The position numbers were made by a program, and so were the translations under genes. From contig MNCI01029622.1 of the NCBI GenBank assembly GCA_015680685.1, forward strand, positions 239,825 through 303,824: a stretch of DNA of 64,000 nt. Direction: 5' to 3'. Source of the DNA: Gnetum montanum. Lineage: Eukaryota > Streptophyta > Gnetopsida > Gnetales > Gnetaceae. Below, piece after piece: positions 11,606 to 21,236 of the stretch (position 1 is the stretch's first letter; every line of letters starts with the position of its first letter). Below the pieces are notes generated by a model. The model saw only the letters and a list, made by a program, of their open reading frames with translations. It searched no databases and was not told where the DNA came from.

Positions 11606-13735
11606 TGTTGAACTTAGAAGGTCTTGGGGGGGGGGGGGGGGGGGGGGGGGGGGNNNNNNNNNNNNNNNNNNNNNNNNNNNNNNNNNNNNNNNNNNNNNNN
11701 NNNNNNNNNNNNNNNNNNNNNNNNNNNNNNNNNNNNNNNNNNNNNNNNNNNNNNNNNNNNNNNNNNNNNNNNNNNNNNNNNNNNNNNNNNNNNNNNNNNN
11801 NNNNNNNNNNNNNNNNNNNNNNNNNNNNNNNNNNNNNNNNNNNNNNNNNNNNNNNNNNNNNNNNNNNNNNNNNNNNNNNNNNNNNNNNNNNNNNNNNNNN
11901 NNNNNNNNNNNNNNNNNNNNNNNNNNNNNNNNNNNNNNNNNNNNNNNNNNNNNNNNNNNNNNNNNNNNNNNNNNNNNNNNNNNNNNNNNNNNNNNNNNNN
12001 NNNNNNNNNNNNNNNNNNNNNNNNNNNNNNNNNNNNNNNNNNNNNNNNNNNNNNNNNNNNNNNNNNNNNNNNNNNNNNNNNNNNNNNNNNNNNNNNNNNN
12101 NNNNNNNNNNNNNNNNNNNNNNNNNNNNNNNNNNNNNNNNNNNNNNNNNNNNNNNNNNNNNNNNNNNNNNNNNNNNNNNNNNNNNNNNNNNNNNNNNNNN
12201 NNNNNNNNNNNNNNNNNNNNNNNNNNNNNNNNNNNNNNNNNNNNNNNNNNNNNNNNNNNNNNNNNNNNNNNNNNNNNNNNNNNNNNNNNNNNNNNNNNNN
12301 NNNNNNNNNNNNNNNNNNNNNNNNNNNNNNNNNNNNNNNNNNNNNNNNNNNNNNNNNNNNNNNNNNNNNNNNNNNNNNNNNNNNNNNNNNNNNNNNNNNN
12401 NNNNNNNNNNNNNNNNNNNNNNNNNNNNNNNNNNNNNNNNNNNNNNNNNNNNNNNNNNNNNGGGGGGTTTGTGGGGGAGGAGAGAATGAATAAGTTTCCC
12501 AAATCACAAAATTCTTCAATATAAAAGCACATCAAATTTTATGTGGTTCCCCAACTTGGGTACTCCACACTAAAAGGGTAGATTGCTTGCACACCTCCAA
12601 ACTTTTTTTCTTAAAAAATGCGGTTTAGAGGACACCACAAACTTTACAAGTTTTAAGCTATGCTATGGAGAGTTTTGTCGCTACAGAATCTCTCAATCCT
12701 ACAAGGTCCTAACAAGCTCAAAATGTGGTTTGAAGGGTAGCACACCCTATACAAGCTTAGAATCACTTCCAACAAGCTTAGAATGTGGTTTCTAAGATTT
12801 TACAGCCTTTACAACTTGAGCTCTACTTTGAAGTGTTGTCGCACTACACCAACACTAAATATTGCAAGATCCTAACAAGATCGAGCAAGATGCCTTCTTG
12901 CGACAAGCACATCAACCTTGTCAAGCAACAAAAGAGAATGATAATTACAAGGAAAGAATGCAAATAAATTTGCTAATCCCTGGACTTTGAGGTACAACTC
13001 ACTTTGATTACTTACAATAGACAAAAGAGAGTACAATGAAGAACAATAATAAGAGAATGATGTATACAATGATTACTTGATAATAAGACTTGATGGTACA
13101 TAATGCTTGCTCATTATCCAATGGAATGAGGTCTTCTTATAGCCAATATGTTTTTGAAAACACCTCAGAATTTGTGCAATGGCTATCTAACAATTAATGG
13201 AGATGTCCTCATCGAGACTGAGACATCTTTCTACATCAACCTTCATTCTGGAAAGACATCTTCTTTATAGAAAAGACATATTTGTGGAGATGTCTTCATG
13301 AAGATATCTTTCTCACCAAAAAGATGTTTGTTATTTTTTAGAGATGTCTTCTTCTAAGTAATGTTCAACTTAGCCAAGATGTTTGCTATTTCTAGAAGAT
13401 GTCTACTCTTTAGAGCTAGGACCCTTTGAATGCCTCCAACCAAGTCCCCATAGATCCTATAATTGCATAAACTCATCAAAATGAGCCAAAAATACTCCAA
13501 AATATGCCAAAACATCTAGGAATCATCCTCAACAAAAATCAACATAAAATAGACATATTTTGCTTGAATTCTTCATATTCATCCATGCTTCCTTGAGTTC
13601 TTATGATCCCAACTTTGCTTGTGAGTTCTCAAGTCCTTTGCTCTTGCTCCTATAAACACAAAAACCAAAAAAAAAAAAAAAAAATTTCTTTGTTCTCTAT
13701 TTTCATTAAGGTTTTGACATACCATAAGGTCAACA
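11606..13735 (-). repeat. 5' LTR of the SIRE-like element, interrupted by an assembly gap
   Basis: Starts TGTTGAACTTAGAAGG and ends ATAAGGTCAACA. Excluding the Ns, about 1321 bases are present, against 1340 in the 3' LTR. Little or no LTR sequence is therefore missing despite the 808 Ns. A long G run flanks the gap on the left. Confidence 0.85.
11654..12461. other. Assembly gap (808 Ns) at a poly-G run
   Basis: The gap is preceded by a run of about 27 G and followed by GGGGGG. Open frames spanning it are artefacts. The homologous position in the other LTR (about 7011-7024) has only GGGGTAAGGG, so the gap size is probably nominal. Confidence 0.95.
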
Positions 13736-14700
13736 TTTTTGACTTCTGATTACTTGTATGGTGAGTGCAGTGTGTTGGGAAAGATGTTTGGTCAATTCTG
13801 GCATTGATTTATTGAAGCTAGGAATTGCCACCCATGCTAGAGCAATGTTGGCCAATGTGGCCCCAACATGGCTACAAGAGAAAATTGGATTTATGGCATC
13901 CAAAAGATCACAGTTGGTATTCTATTAACTTCCCTCACATTGATCAAGATTGATAATTTTGTAGGTCAAAGCTTGCAATAAAAGTAGGTTTTAAGGTCTT
14001 ACCCCCTAGAGCCATGTTGGCCAGCATGGATGGGAGGAGTCTTAGTGTGTATAGCCTAGTTTGGATGAATAAAAGGTTAAAACAAGATCAAATTATAGTT
14101 GAATCCAAGGTTTTCCAATTGTATGCTTCCACAATTGAGTTTTAAGGTCATTTGATGGGTGTCAGTCTAGTAAAAGCTTATCGAGGACCCACACTGAGAC
14201 CACGCTAGCCAATGTGGCTCTAGTACCCCTCAATGTGTATACTTTTGCTTTTTGGTTCTTAGGTGGTTTTAGAGGTAAATTGACTAGGCTTTCAAGCTTC
14301 TAGGATTGCTATTAATGATGTTTGAGGTTTAGGCTTAAAACTAACCATGTTTGAGGGTCATTTGGTCTTTAGCAAGGTTATATCCTACCTAGCCATGTTG
14401 GGCAACATTGCTCTAGCATGGGTGAGGGGGTCTAATAAGTTTTTATGGTTAAAACAAGGTTGAATGATCATCAATTTAAGGTGTTTAGGTTCTAGGCATT
14501 ATTGGGCTAAGTTTTAGGCTTTTGGACATGCCAAAGTACTATCAAAAGTGGTAAAGAACCTTATCCACATTGGCCAGTGTGGCTATGGCCTTCCCTAGCA
14601 TGGCTACCTTTGAATGTTGAGTTCTAGTGGGTTTTAGCATCAACTCAACCAAACATTTGAGCTCCTAGGTTTGTAGATGTGGATGGGTAAGAGTTGGCAT
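13736..14700. repeat. Degenerate roughly 185-bp repeat array, about five units
   Basis: A motif of the form CCATGTTGGCCAATGTGG, often followed by CTCTAGCATGG, recurs near 13831, 14011, 14203, 14391 and 14566, at intervals of roughly 175-192 bases. Other parts of the unit also recur, such as GGTTAAAACAAG near 14081 and 14449. The same motif occurs at 6907 and in loose form in LTR F. No coding frame is seen. Confidence 0.6.
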
Positions 14701-15175
14701 CAAAATTAAAAATTTTGAAGGCTTTTTTATATTTTTTGCAGTCAAGTTAGAGAATAAATTTAATAGGAGTAGAAGAAAAAAACAAGAAGAAGAAGAAGCA
14801 GGAAAAAAGCTTTATAACTAGGTAAAGAGACTATAGTTACCTAGGGAAAGGTGAGAGATGGTGAACCATTAAGATGGTGCATATGGTGAGCCACTAAGAT
14901 GCAGCAATGTAGCAAAGCAACCTCTACTTCACACAAATGCTAAGGCCTGCTAAACAAGTCCTATTCTATGGCACTTGCATGATTTTATATTCATTGTAAT
15001 TATATGCACTAACCCTAAACTAGGCCACAATCTTTGTGACATACTGCCATAAAACCCTTCCATTTGCCCATTTTCATTGGGGCAACAAATAACCTTGCAT
15101 TCTACTAGCAAATCCAAATCCTATGTATGCAACATTTTTAGGAAAATTTAATGGTGGCGGTTGCCAACAATAGAG
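14701..15175. other. No gene seen; purine-rich AAGAAG tract
   Basis: Contains a GAAGAAGAAGAAG-type run around 14775-14805 followed by AT-rich sequence. No coding or element motif is recognised. Confidence 0.4.
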
Positions 15176-15355
15176 GTTTAGAAAAGTTAATGTTCTAACA
15201 AAACATGTTGAATTCCATTATAGTTCAAAAAAATTAAAGTTCTAACAAAACATGTTGAATTTGGTTATAGTTTAGAAAAATTAATGTTTTGTTACGAAAC
15301 ATGTTGGATTATATTATAGTTACAAAAAAATTAATGTTTAGAAAATGTGTATTAT
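15176..15355. repeat. Tandem repeat, about 48-bp unit, nearly four copies
   Basis: Each unit has the pattern TTAGAAAAATTAATGTT, then CTAACAAAACATGTTG, then ATTATAG. Copies differ by scattered substitutions and the last is incomplete. Confidence 0.8.
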
Positions 15356-15691
15356 AGCTTGCGAGCCTGCTAGGTCTCCTTCCTTCAATTTTCCTGCACT
15401 GGTTACAATACAAGTAATCCAATTAGAAAACAATCAAATCATTAAATCATTCTAATCTAGACAAGGTTGGTGTATGCTCAAAATCCTAACCTCTTCCAAA
15501 GGTTGCTGGAAGGCTAGAACCTAAGTCTCCAACTTCAAGCATCCAACACCTTACATTATAATTAGAAAACCTTTAATATAATATCTGAAAACTAAAAGCC
15601 TAGAAGGAGGAGAGATTTTATTATTCCTAGACATGATACCTGAATAGCCAAAAATCCACTGAAATGGAGGCAAACACTAGAATCATATTTT

Positions 15692-16138
15692 ATGTATCTA
15701 TATCTATTTACCATTTCTTATTGCCAAAATCTCACAAGAAACTTGCAGGGGACACCAAAATCACATCCACCTATGAAAAACCCAACAACCCTGGTCCTAG
15801 TTATTAGTCCAGAAACTGGCAATTATCTGCATACTTATAGTGTCCATTCCACTGGGAAAAAATGCATGGACACAGTTCCTTGTGCACTGTCGCAATGTTT
15901 AGTGGCTCCAATGCAGAAGCGGATCTCAAAAGCCGATTCCAGACATGGTGTTGCTCATCGCTCCAATGTGCCAGGACATGCCTGTAATCAGAGTTGGGAA
16001 TGCGGATCTTCAAATGCAGATGCGGTAGATGGTGGTAAGAACCCTGGTGAAGCAGCATACTATGAAACTCTCACAAGTACAACTTGCACAAAGCCGAGAC
16101 CGCGGCGAACCAGAGCTAGAAAAGCTTATCTTTCGTGA
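15692..16138 (+). CDS. Unrecognised 148-codon open frame in a CpG-retaining segment
   Basis: An uninterrupted frame from ATG 15692, ending TGA after a basic KPRPRRTRARKAYLS tail. It has seven cysteines and no motif I can assign. The opposite strand is also open over 15804-16058, so the real strand is uncertain, and this may be non-coding. What makes it notable is composition: from about 15760 to 16300 the sequence is richer in GC and CpG than the surrounding elements. That is consistent with host unique DNA or a recent arrival. No promoter, splice evidence or homologue can be given. Confidence 0.25.
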   Translation: MYLYLFTISYCQNLTRNLQGTPKSHPPMKNPTTLVLVISPETGNYLHTYSVHSTGKKCMDTVPCALSQCLVAPMQKRISKADSRHGVAHRSNVPGHACNQSWECGSSNADAVDGGKNPGEAAYYETLTSTTCTKPRPRRTRARKAYLS

Positions 16139-16349
16139 GTCTGAATAGGTGTTCCTCGTGCCATACTGACGTTATTACGAACATGGGTTGGGCCTTCGCA
16201 TCTATAGAGCATAGAACCAGTGACCACTCACACAGTTCCTCCAGATAACATTCGCCAAAGTGTATCACTTCTGCTGCATTAACGCTGCAACGTGGAAGTT
16301 TTAATGTTTATCATTGACTGTGAAACTTAAACAGATTCTTTGTTATGGT

Positions 16350-17945
16350 TTTGTGTCCAAAGCCATTTTTTCGACAGATCAACTTCTTTAACTTAATTGA
16401 AAATTGTAAAGTTTTATTGCATCCCAGAAATCAAATTGGAAATTTTTATTTCTTAACTGGTTCCATGTCCAAAGGGATTTTTATAACAAATCAACTTATG
16501 TAACTTAATTGAAAATTAAAAAGTTTTATTGTGTCTCAGAAATCAAATTGGAAAAGTGATAGCGGTAAGTGCTCCGAAACACCTAGCCAGCTACTCCCAT
16601 CAACGTCTTTAGGTACCGGCATTCCCGGCTTGCCAGTACCCTCTCATAACTGGTGTTCCCTCCTGTCGCTCACACAGGAAGGTGGTCTGGACACGCCTAG
16701 ACCAGCATGGCTCTCTCGCCAGCCGGGCACCGCACCAAGACCTCCTGTCTTGGCTGCCTACATACCTACATGCATGTCTGCATCGTAGGATCAGGGCCAT
16801 GTAGTTTTAATTCTGCATCCACCCGAACTCACCATAGCAAGTGTGCATGCTTGGACGTCTCCAACCGCTCCCATGCGCTGAACCCAATGGTAACAGATGT
16901 GCATGCACTGCATCTGTAGGGCTCCATCTGTTTAGGTAACATCAGCTACCTAGCGCACCTGCTACGCACTCGTGTGGCAAGTCATCTGTATTTTTATTTC
17001 TTTAGGACTCACGTTACCTAGTTTCAGTGTCCAAAGGGATTTTTCCAACAAAACTTGGAAATTGTGTCCCAAAAATCAAATTGGAAATTTTTATTTCTTT
17101 GGAAGGGCATTAACTCTCATGTCCAAAGGGATTTTTTTCAACAAATCAACTTGTGTAACTTAACTAGAAATTGAAAAGTTTTATTGCGTCCTAGGAATCA
17201 AATTGGAAATTTTTATTTTTTTGGGACTAGCATTAACTAGGTTCCATGTCCAAAGGGATTTTTCTGACAAATCAACTTATGTAACTTAACTTGGAAATTG
17301 GAAAGTTTTATTGCATCCTAGAAATCAAATTGGAAATTTTTATTTCTTCAGGACTGGGTTCCATGTTCAAAGGAATTTTTCTGACAAATCAACTTGTGTA
17401 ACTTAAGTAGAAAGTGAAAAGTTTTATTACATTCCATAAATCAAATTGGAAATTTTTATTTCTTCAGGACCAGCATTAGGTTCCATGTCCAAAGGGATTT
17501 TTTTGACAAATTAACTAGTGTAAATTAACTGGAAATATTGTATTCCACATATCAAATTGAAAATTTTTATTTCTTTAGGGCCAGCATTAACTGTGTCCAA
17601 AGGGGTTTTCTGACAAATCAACTTGTGTAACTTATTTGGAAATTGGAAAGTTTTATTGCATCCTAGAAATCAAATTGGAAATTTTTATTTCTTCAGGATT
17701 CACCACATTAATTGGGTTTCATGTCCAAAGGGATTTTTTTGACAAATCAACTTGTCTAACTTAACTGAAATTATAAAGTTTTATTGTGTCCCAGAAATCA
17801 AATTGGAAATTTTTATTTCTTCAACACCATAGGGATTTTTCCAACAAATCAACTTGTGTAATTTAACTTGGAAATCGGAAAGTTTTATTGCATCTCATAT
17901 ATCAAATTGGAAATTTTTATTTCTTCAGGACCAACATTAACTGCA
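16350..17945. repeat. Tandem array of 110-135 bp units, about ten copies, interrupted by an insert
   Basis: Each unit includes CATGTCCAAAGGGATTTTT, then GACAAATCAACTTGTGTAA, then AAGTTTTATTGCATCC, then AAATCAAATTGGAAATTTTT, then TATTTCTTCAGGACC. Unit starts are near 16356, 16467, 17028, 17119, 17246, 17367, 17486, 17595, 17730 and 17828. Copies differ by small indels. No coding potential is visible. It behaves as a local minisatellite and is not part of a recognised LTR. Confidence 0.85.
16553..16990. mobile_element. GC-rich insert within the tandem array (identity unknown)
   Basis: The repeat unit breaks between AAATCAAATTGGAAA and TTTTTATTTCTTTAGGACT. The intervening 430-440 bases are GC-rich and retain CpG. 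Short open frames occur on both strands (16531-16788 plus, 16609-16800 minus) without a known motif. I see no convincing terminal inverted repeats or target duplication. It could be a captured gene fragment, a degraded DNA transposon or filler DNA from repair. Confidence 0.45.
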
Positions 17946-18160
17946 TCCTATTACTAAAATTGCTTGAATTGCATGGCCTCAAGCATTGCCATAATTTGTT
18001 AGGAAATCTGTTACTCAACATGCTTAGTCATCTTGTACTAGATGGTCTTTATCCTTAGTTTGACTGAAAAATGTTGTAATTCCATTCCTACTCTCAAATT
18101 AGTTTAAAATTGAACACTATGAATTCTTTTTCTTTTTCTTGAGAAATCCATTACAAACCA

Positions 18161-18439
18161 ATGGTGATATATTTATTGTTACAGAAAATCATAAAATGCA
18201 AAATAAATGTTTATGGTAGAATAGAATGCTTAAAAATACTTATCAAATTCCAGAATTGCATCCACGTTGCAGGAGATGCAGCGTTCTCGCAAAACTGCAT
18301 CGGGACCAAGCCGTTCCTCACCAAAGAATATCTCAATAATGAAGCTACCATCACTATTGCCACTGCTTCGGCCGTGGGAGTGGTCTATGATTTTGAGATG
18401 ATAGTCTTGAATCCCTCTTTGCTACTCAACTGTCTATGA
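18161..18439 (+). other. Unrecognised 92-codon frame, possible exon fragment
   Basis: The central part (about 18255-18437) is less AT-rich than its flanks. It encodes a hydrophobic stretch, ATITIATASAVGVVYDFEM, before the stop. A possible splice acceptor (TTCCAG) lies just before AATTGCATCC at 18253. I cannot name the family. The other strand is also open nearby (18385-18735). It could be a relic exon or a chance frame. Confidence 0.25.
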
Positions 18440-18467
18440 CTTGTTGGAAAAGTGCCACCACAACCTT

Positions 18468-18497
18468 CCTGGACCACGAAATCCTGGACCACGAAAT
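18468..18497. repeat. 15-bp perfect tandem duplication
   Basis: CCTGGACCACGAAAT occurs twice head to tail. Confidence 0.9.
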
Positions 18498-18964
18498 CGC
18501 AGAAGCTGTGGCTTGAATTTGAAGAATGATGTAGCGGCCTCAGCTCTAGTTTGTACCCCTTTTGGACTTTCTTGCATTTGAGTTGGTTTTCCATTGTACG
18601 CAGTGGCATCATCGTTGATTTGCCTGAGGTTTCTACTATTCTACGTAGTTTGTAGCTTTCTGCCTCACCGGGTTTGGAATCAGTATTTATCTTCTTCCCC
18701 GCATAGCACAGCCAAAAATGAGCTTGCTTCACCAAGGGTTAAGGTTAAAAAATGGTCAATATACAACAAGGATGCTAAAATATTATCTCAAATCTGTACA
18801 ATGAGGGTAGATATAATAATAATACTACAATAATGTGCTCACAGACCCCCCACTACATCAGTGAATGAGCATCCGTACAGAGTCCAGAGCTCACTTGGTC
18901 TAGTCTCTGGAGCCTCTTTTCATCTTATATCAAGCATCTGTGAGAAAAATTATTTATTCTTTAA

Positions 18965-19014
18965 GGGCATTTGAACTAGTGGTATGATTCTCAGTTCAAT
19001 TCTTGAAATGCCCC
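18965..19014 (+). pseudogene. tRNA-Pro pseudogene lacking the anticodon arm
   Basis: A 50-base sequence beginning GGGCATTTG and ending AATGCCCC. Its ends form a perfect 7-bp acceptor stem (GGGCATT with AATGCCC). An A-box segment CTAGTGGTATGATTCTC and a B-box-like AGTTCAATTCT match plant cytosolic tRNA-Pro as I know it. The anticodon stem-loop and variable region, about 22 bases, are cleanly missing between TTCTC and AGTTC. It cannot function in translation. Confidence 0.75.
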
Positions 19015-19191
19015 GCACTTTGAATGATGGTTGGTTGTTTTGCATCATCAAGATCATGGTTGAACATTGTGTGTATTTTGATGTTATAGCTTTTCACACT
19101 AACACAACTTGGTTAACCCTTGTAGGTTCCACTTTATTATAACGACTATAATTGTATCCCATACTAGGGAGGGCGAAATGATCTCCTTCTC

Positions 19192-19261
19192 AAACTCAAA
19201 TAAGGTTGAGTCAAGGAATGCTTCATAAACTCAAATAAGGTTGAGTCAAGGAATGCTTCAT
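19192..19261. repeat. 35-bp perfect tandem duplication
   Basis: The unit starting AAACTCAAATAAGG and ending GAATGCTTCAT is present twice without a mismatch, so it is recent. Confidence 0.93.
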
Positions 19262-19782
19262 ATAGATAATGTCAAGTGAGATTGAGACTGAATACGCCGA
19301 TGTTTGAGCCGCATCTCGGATGCTTCCTCTCTTTTCAGTCTTTAATGGTCTTAACTGCATGATTATGGCTAGATGATAGTATAATGTTCCGATCTAAACT
19401 TCGCAGTAACGTAAAAATCGTTAGCAAGTTGGCTACCTGCAGTGGACTGCCGAACCCGTTAGACTAAACAGCCTTACTTATGACAAACCCTTGATCTACT
19501 CGAGCCTATTCTGTTGCAGCTTTGTCATTAAAAAACCCAGTAAGACGGTTGTTGAACCTTACCGTATTATATTATAAGGTGGTTCGCCCTACACCCACCG
19601 TCGTTGAACCAAATAACGCCTCCCACCTCCCCGTTCTCATCCTACGATGACGCGTGTCCCTCGTCTGAAAGTGGTGTACCGTAATGTTCTATTAATGTCC
19701 TAAGCCTGAGAGTGGTCTACCCGTGTGTAGTAGTAATGCGTGAACTAGCTTTGTTGAGTTCTCTCGTGTAAACTGAAGTTCT

Positions 19783-19824
19783 GCAGCTACGTGTCTTTTC
19801 TCGGCAGCTACATGTCTTTTCTAG
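19783..19824. repeat. 21-bp tandem duplication, two mismatches
   Basis: GCAGCTACGTGTCTTTTCTCG is followed at once by a copy with A for G in ACGTG and A for C near its end. Confidence 0.85.
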
Positions 19825-20366
19825 CCTGCCATATAATTCTGTAAGTGTGTATTGAAGTTCCGTACCTTCTGTAGTCGTTCAACTAATCGTTCAGCCTTCC
19901 TTCCTGTGTTGTAGTATGGTTTTCTTGCAGGTAAGTGATACCAGTGTGCCTATTTTGTCCGCGCAGGTACAGTGTTCTGGTCCTGCATCGTAAGTGACTT
20001 AGCGCAAAGATTCTAACTTAAATAATCTGAAATATGTATAAAATGTCTAGTAATAAGATAAACCCCTGGTCTAAGGTTGGATTCTACCTTCTGTAATCAA
20101 AGAATTCAAGAAGCATCGTCACCTCTCACACTCAGAGATTGTGTCACTGCATCGCCGCCTACGATGTGGCATGTACGAATTCGGTGCAATGCACCGTCTT
20201 TTCATCCTGAAAGCACCTGGGAAGGTGGGCTTGCGTCCGATAGACACGGGCAGGGAATTGAATTCGTAGCTAGGTTTTTCGTCTCAGTGCTTTCTCGGCA
20301 TGCTTTGCTTACTAGAAAGGTACTCGTATGCCACTAGTTCCTTTATCATTGGCCCCGGACTCGTAT

Positions 20367-20819
20367 TCAGATGCGCAAAAAGTACAGAGTTGTTGGTTCA
20401 GAAACTGGATATCTCGTTTCGATAAAAAGTGGATGATCTACTCTTTCCACGAGAGGTAGCATCGAGAGGGCGAAACCTTCCTCGAGAATGGCCCTAGAAT
20501 AGTTAGTAAAGAAATCGTGTTGAGAATGGTATTTAGTAAAGAAATCATGTTGAGAATGGTATTTCAGGTACAGATCTACAGACCTAGTTTCCACCATTTT
20601 GGTTCCAGATTTCGTGATTTTTCTAGTTGCAGAAAGCCCTTCTGATCGACCCGCTTCATAGTTGACGGAATAGCCCCTGGGATGATTCTCACGGATTGAC
20701 ATTTGTATAGGTGGGGCTAATTCAATTGAGAAAGAAAGCTCTTTCGTTTCTTTGATGCTAGAACCTAAACCTGTGGGTTGGTTATCAGTGTCTCTAGTTA
20801 GCTCACTTCCCATGAGCAT
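20367..20819 (-). CDS. Unrecognised 150-codon open frame in the CpG-retaining segment
   Basis: This is among the longest uninterrupted frames outside the LTR elements. It starts MLMGSELTRDTDN and contains a duplicated decapeptide YHSQHDFFTK, created by an in-frame 30-bp tandem duplication. I recognise no domain, signal peptide or membrane segment. If the segment is mitochondrial in origin, this would be one of the unnamed chimeric or intergenic frames common there. If nuclear, it may be chance. Its openness and preserved frame through the duplication are mild arguments for recent constraint or recent arrival. Confidence 0.3.
   Translation of the reverse strand: MLMGSELTRDTDNQPTGLGSSIKETKELSFSIELAPPIQMSIRENHPRGYSVNYEAGRSEGLSATRKITKSGTKMVETRSVDLYLKYHSQHDFFTKYHSQHDFFTNYSRAILEEGFALSMLPLVERVDHPLFIETRYPVSEPTTLYFLRI
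20503..20562. repeat. 30-bp tandem duplication, one mismatch, in frame
   Basis: The unit starting TTAGTAAAGAAATC and ending GAGAATGGTAT is repeated with one G/A difference. Thirty bases equal ten codons, so the open frame on the minus strand is not broken. Confidence 0.93.
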
Positions 20820-20840
20820 CCGATCCCATGAGCATCCGAT
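20809..20840. repeat. 16-bp perfect tandem duplication
   Basis: CCCATGAGCATCCGAT occurs twice head to tail, at the start of the minus-strand frame above. Confidence 0.92.
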
Positions 20841-21087
20841 ACCGTGAGTGATGGTATCCTATCACTTTCAATCGCGATTACGAATGGGTGGGTTAACTAA
20901 GTGGAACGGCTCTCCTCATCTGGACTACCGTACTAATCTTACCTTCATTTTTTCATTTTCAGGTGTCCTATAGATCCCATGCTGTATCATCCTATATTTT
21001 CCAAAGGTTGACAAAATACTAGTAGACTAAACCTTTGATAGATGTCATAATACAAGAAACTACCATAGAGATTGTTGTCTCTAATAA

Positions 21088-21233
21088 CCTAAGAACAATG
21101 ACCTTCCTCATTACTATCTCTATTCCATTAAGCTCTTGGTACCAAGATAAGAAAGAAATTCCTAAGAACAATGACCTTCCTCATTACTATCTCTATTCCA
21201 TTATGCTCTTGGTACCAAGATAAGAAAGAAATT
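21088..21233. repeat. 73-bp tandem duplication
   Basis: The unit starts CCTAAGAACAATGACC and ends at GAAAGAAATT. The two copies differ at a single central position (CATTAAGC against CATTATGC), so the event is recent. Confidence 0.93.
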
Positions 21234-21236
21234 TCT

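Larger units (their letters stand above)
6997..13735 (-). mobile_element. SIRE-like Ty1/copia element, gag-only, two LTRs
   Basis: Two direct copies of a roughly 1.3-kb sequence (6997-8336 and 11606-13735) flank a 3.27-kb interior. Both LTRs are bounded by TGTTRAAC and GGTCAACA, giving a 6-bp TGTTGA/TCAACA inverted repeat. The interior has a minus-strand polypurine tract beside the left LTR and an initiator-Met primer site beside the right LTR, fixing minus orientation. The CACCAAAAAGGGGGAGAT run at the LTR border is typical of SIRE-type copia elements. Gag is present, but protease, integrase, RT and RNase H are absent, so it is non-autonomous or deleted. The flanking pentamers AGGAT and TTTTT do not match, so no target duplication survives. 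Confidence 0.88.
19300..20900. other. CpG-retaining, GC-richer segment; candidate organelle-derived DNA
   Basis: Composition changes sharply here. GC is visibly higher, CpG is frequent, and phrases such as GAAAGAAAGCTCTTTC resemble plant mitochondrial intergenic DNA. No recognisable mitochondrial or plastid gene is visible, so this rests on composition alone. It may equally be host unique sequence. Within it lie three tandem duplications (19783-19824, 20503-20562, 20809-20840). Confidence 0.35.

Noticed and set aside
11588-12535. Long open frames of about 290-315 codons on both strands
   Set aside because: They run through the N gap and the poly-G tract. The poly-Gly or poly-Pro ends are homopolymer translation, not genes.
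6992-13740. Target duplication of the SIRE-like element
   Set aside because: The flanking pentamers AGGAT and TTTTT do not match. The duplication is lost, or the flanks have recombined.
16531-16920. Open frames on both strands in the GC-rich insert as a host gene
   Set aside because: Both strands are open only because the composition is GC-rich. No start context, domain or splice signal supports a gene.
18385-18735. Minus-strand 116-codon frame as a gene
   Set aside because: No recognisable domain. It contains the fresh 15-bp duplication and overlaps an equally open frame on the other strand.
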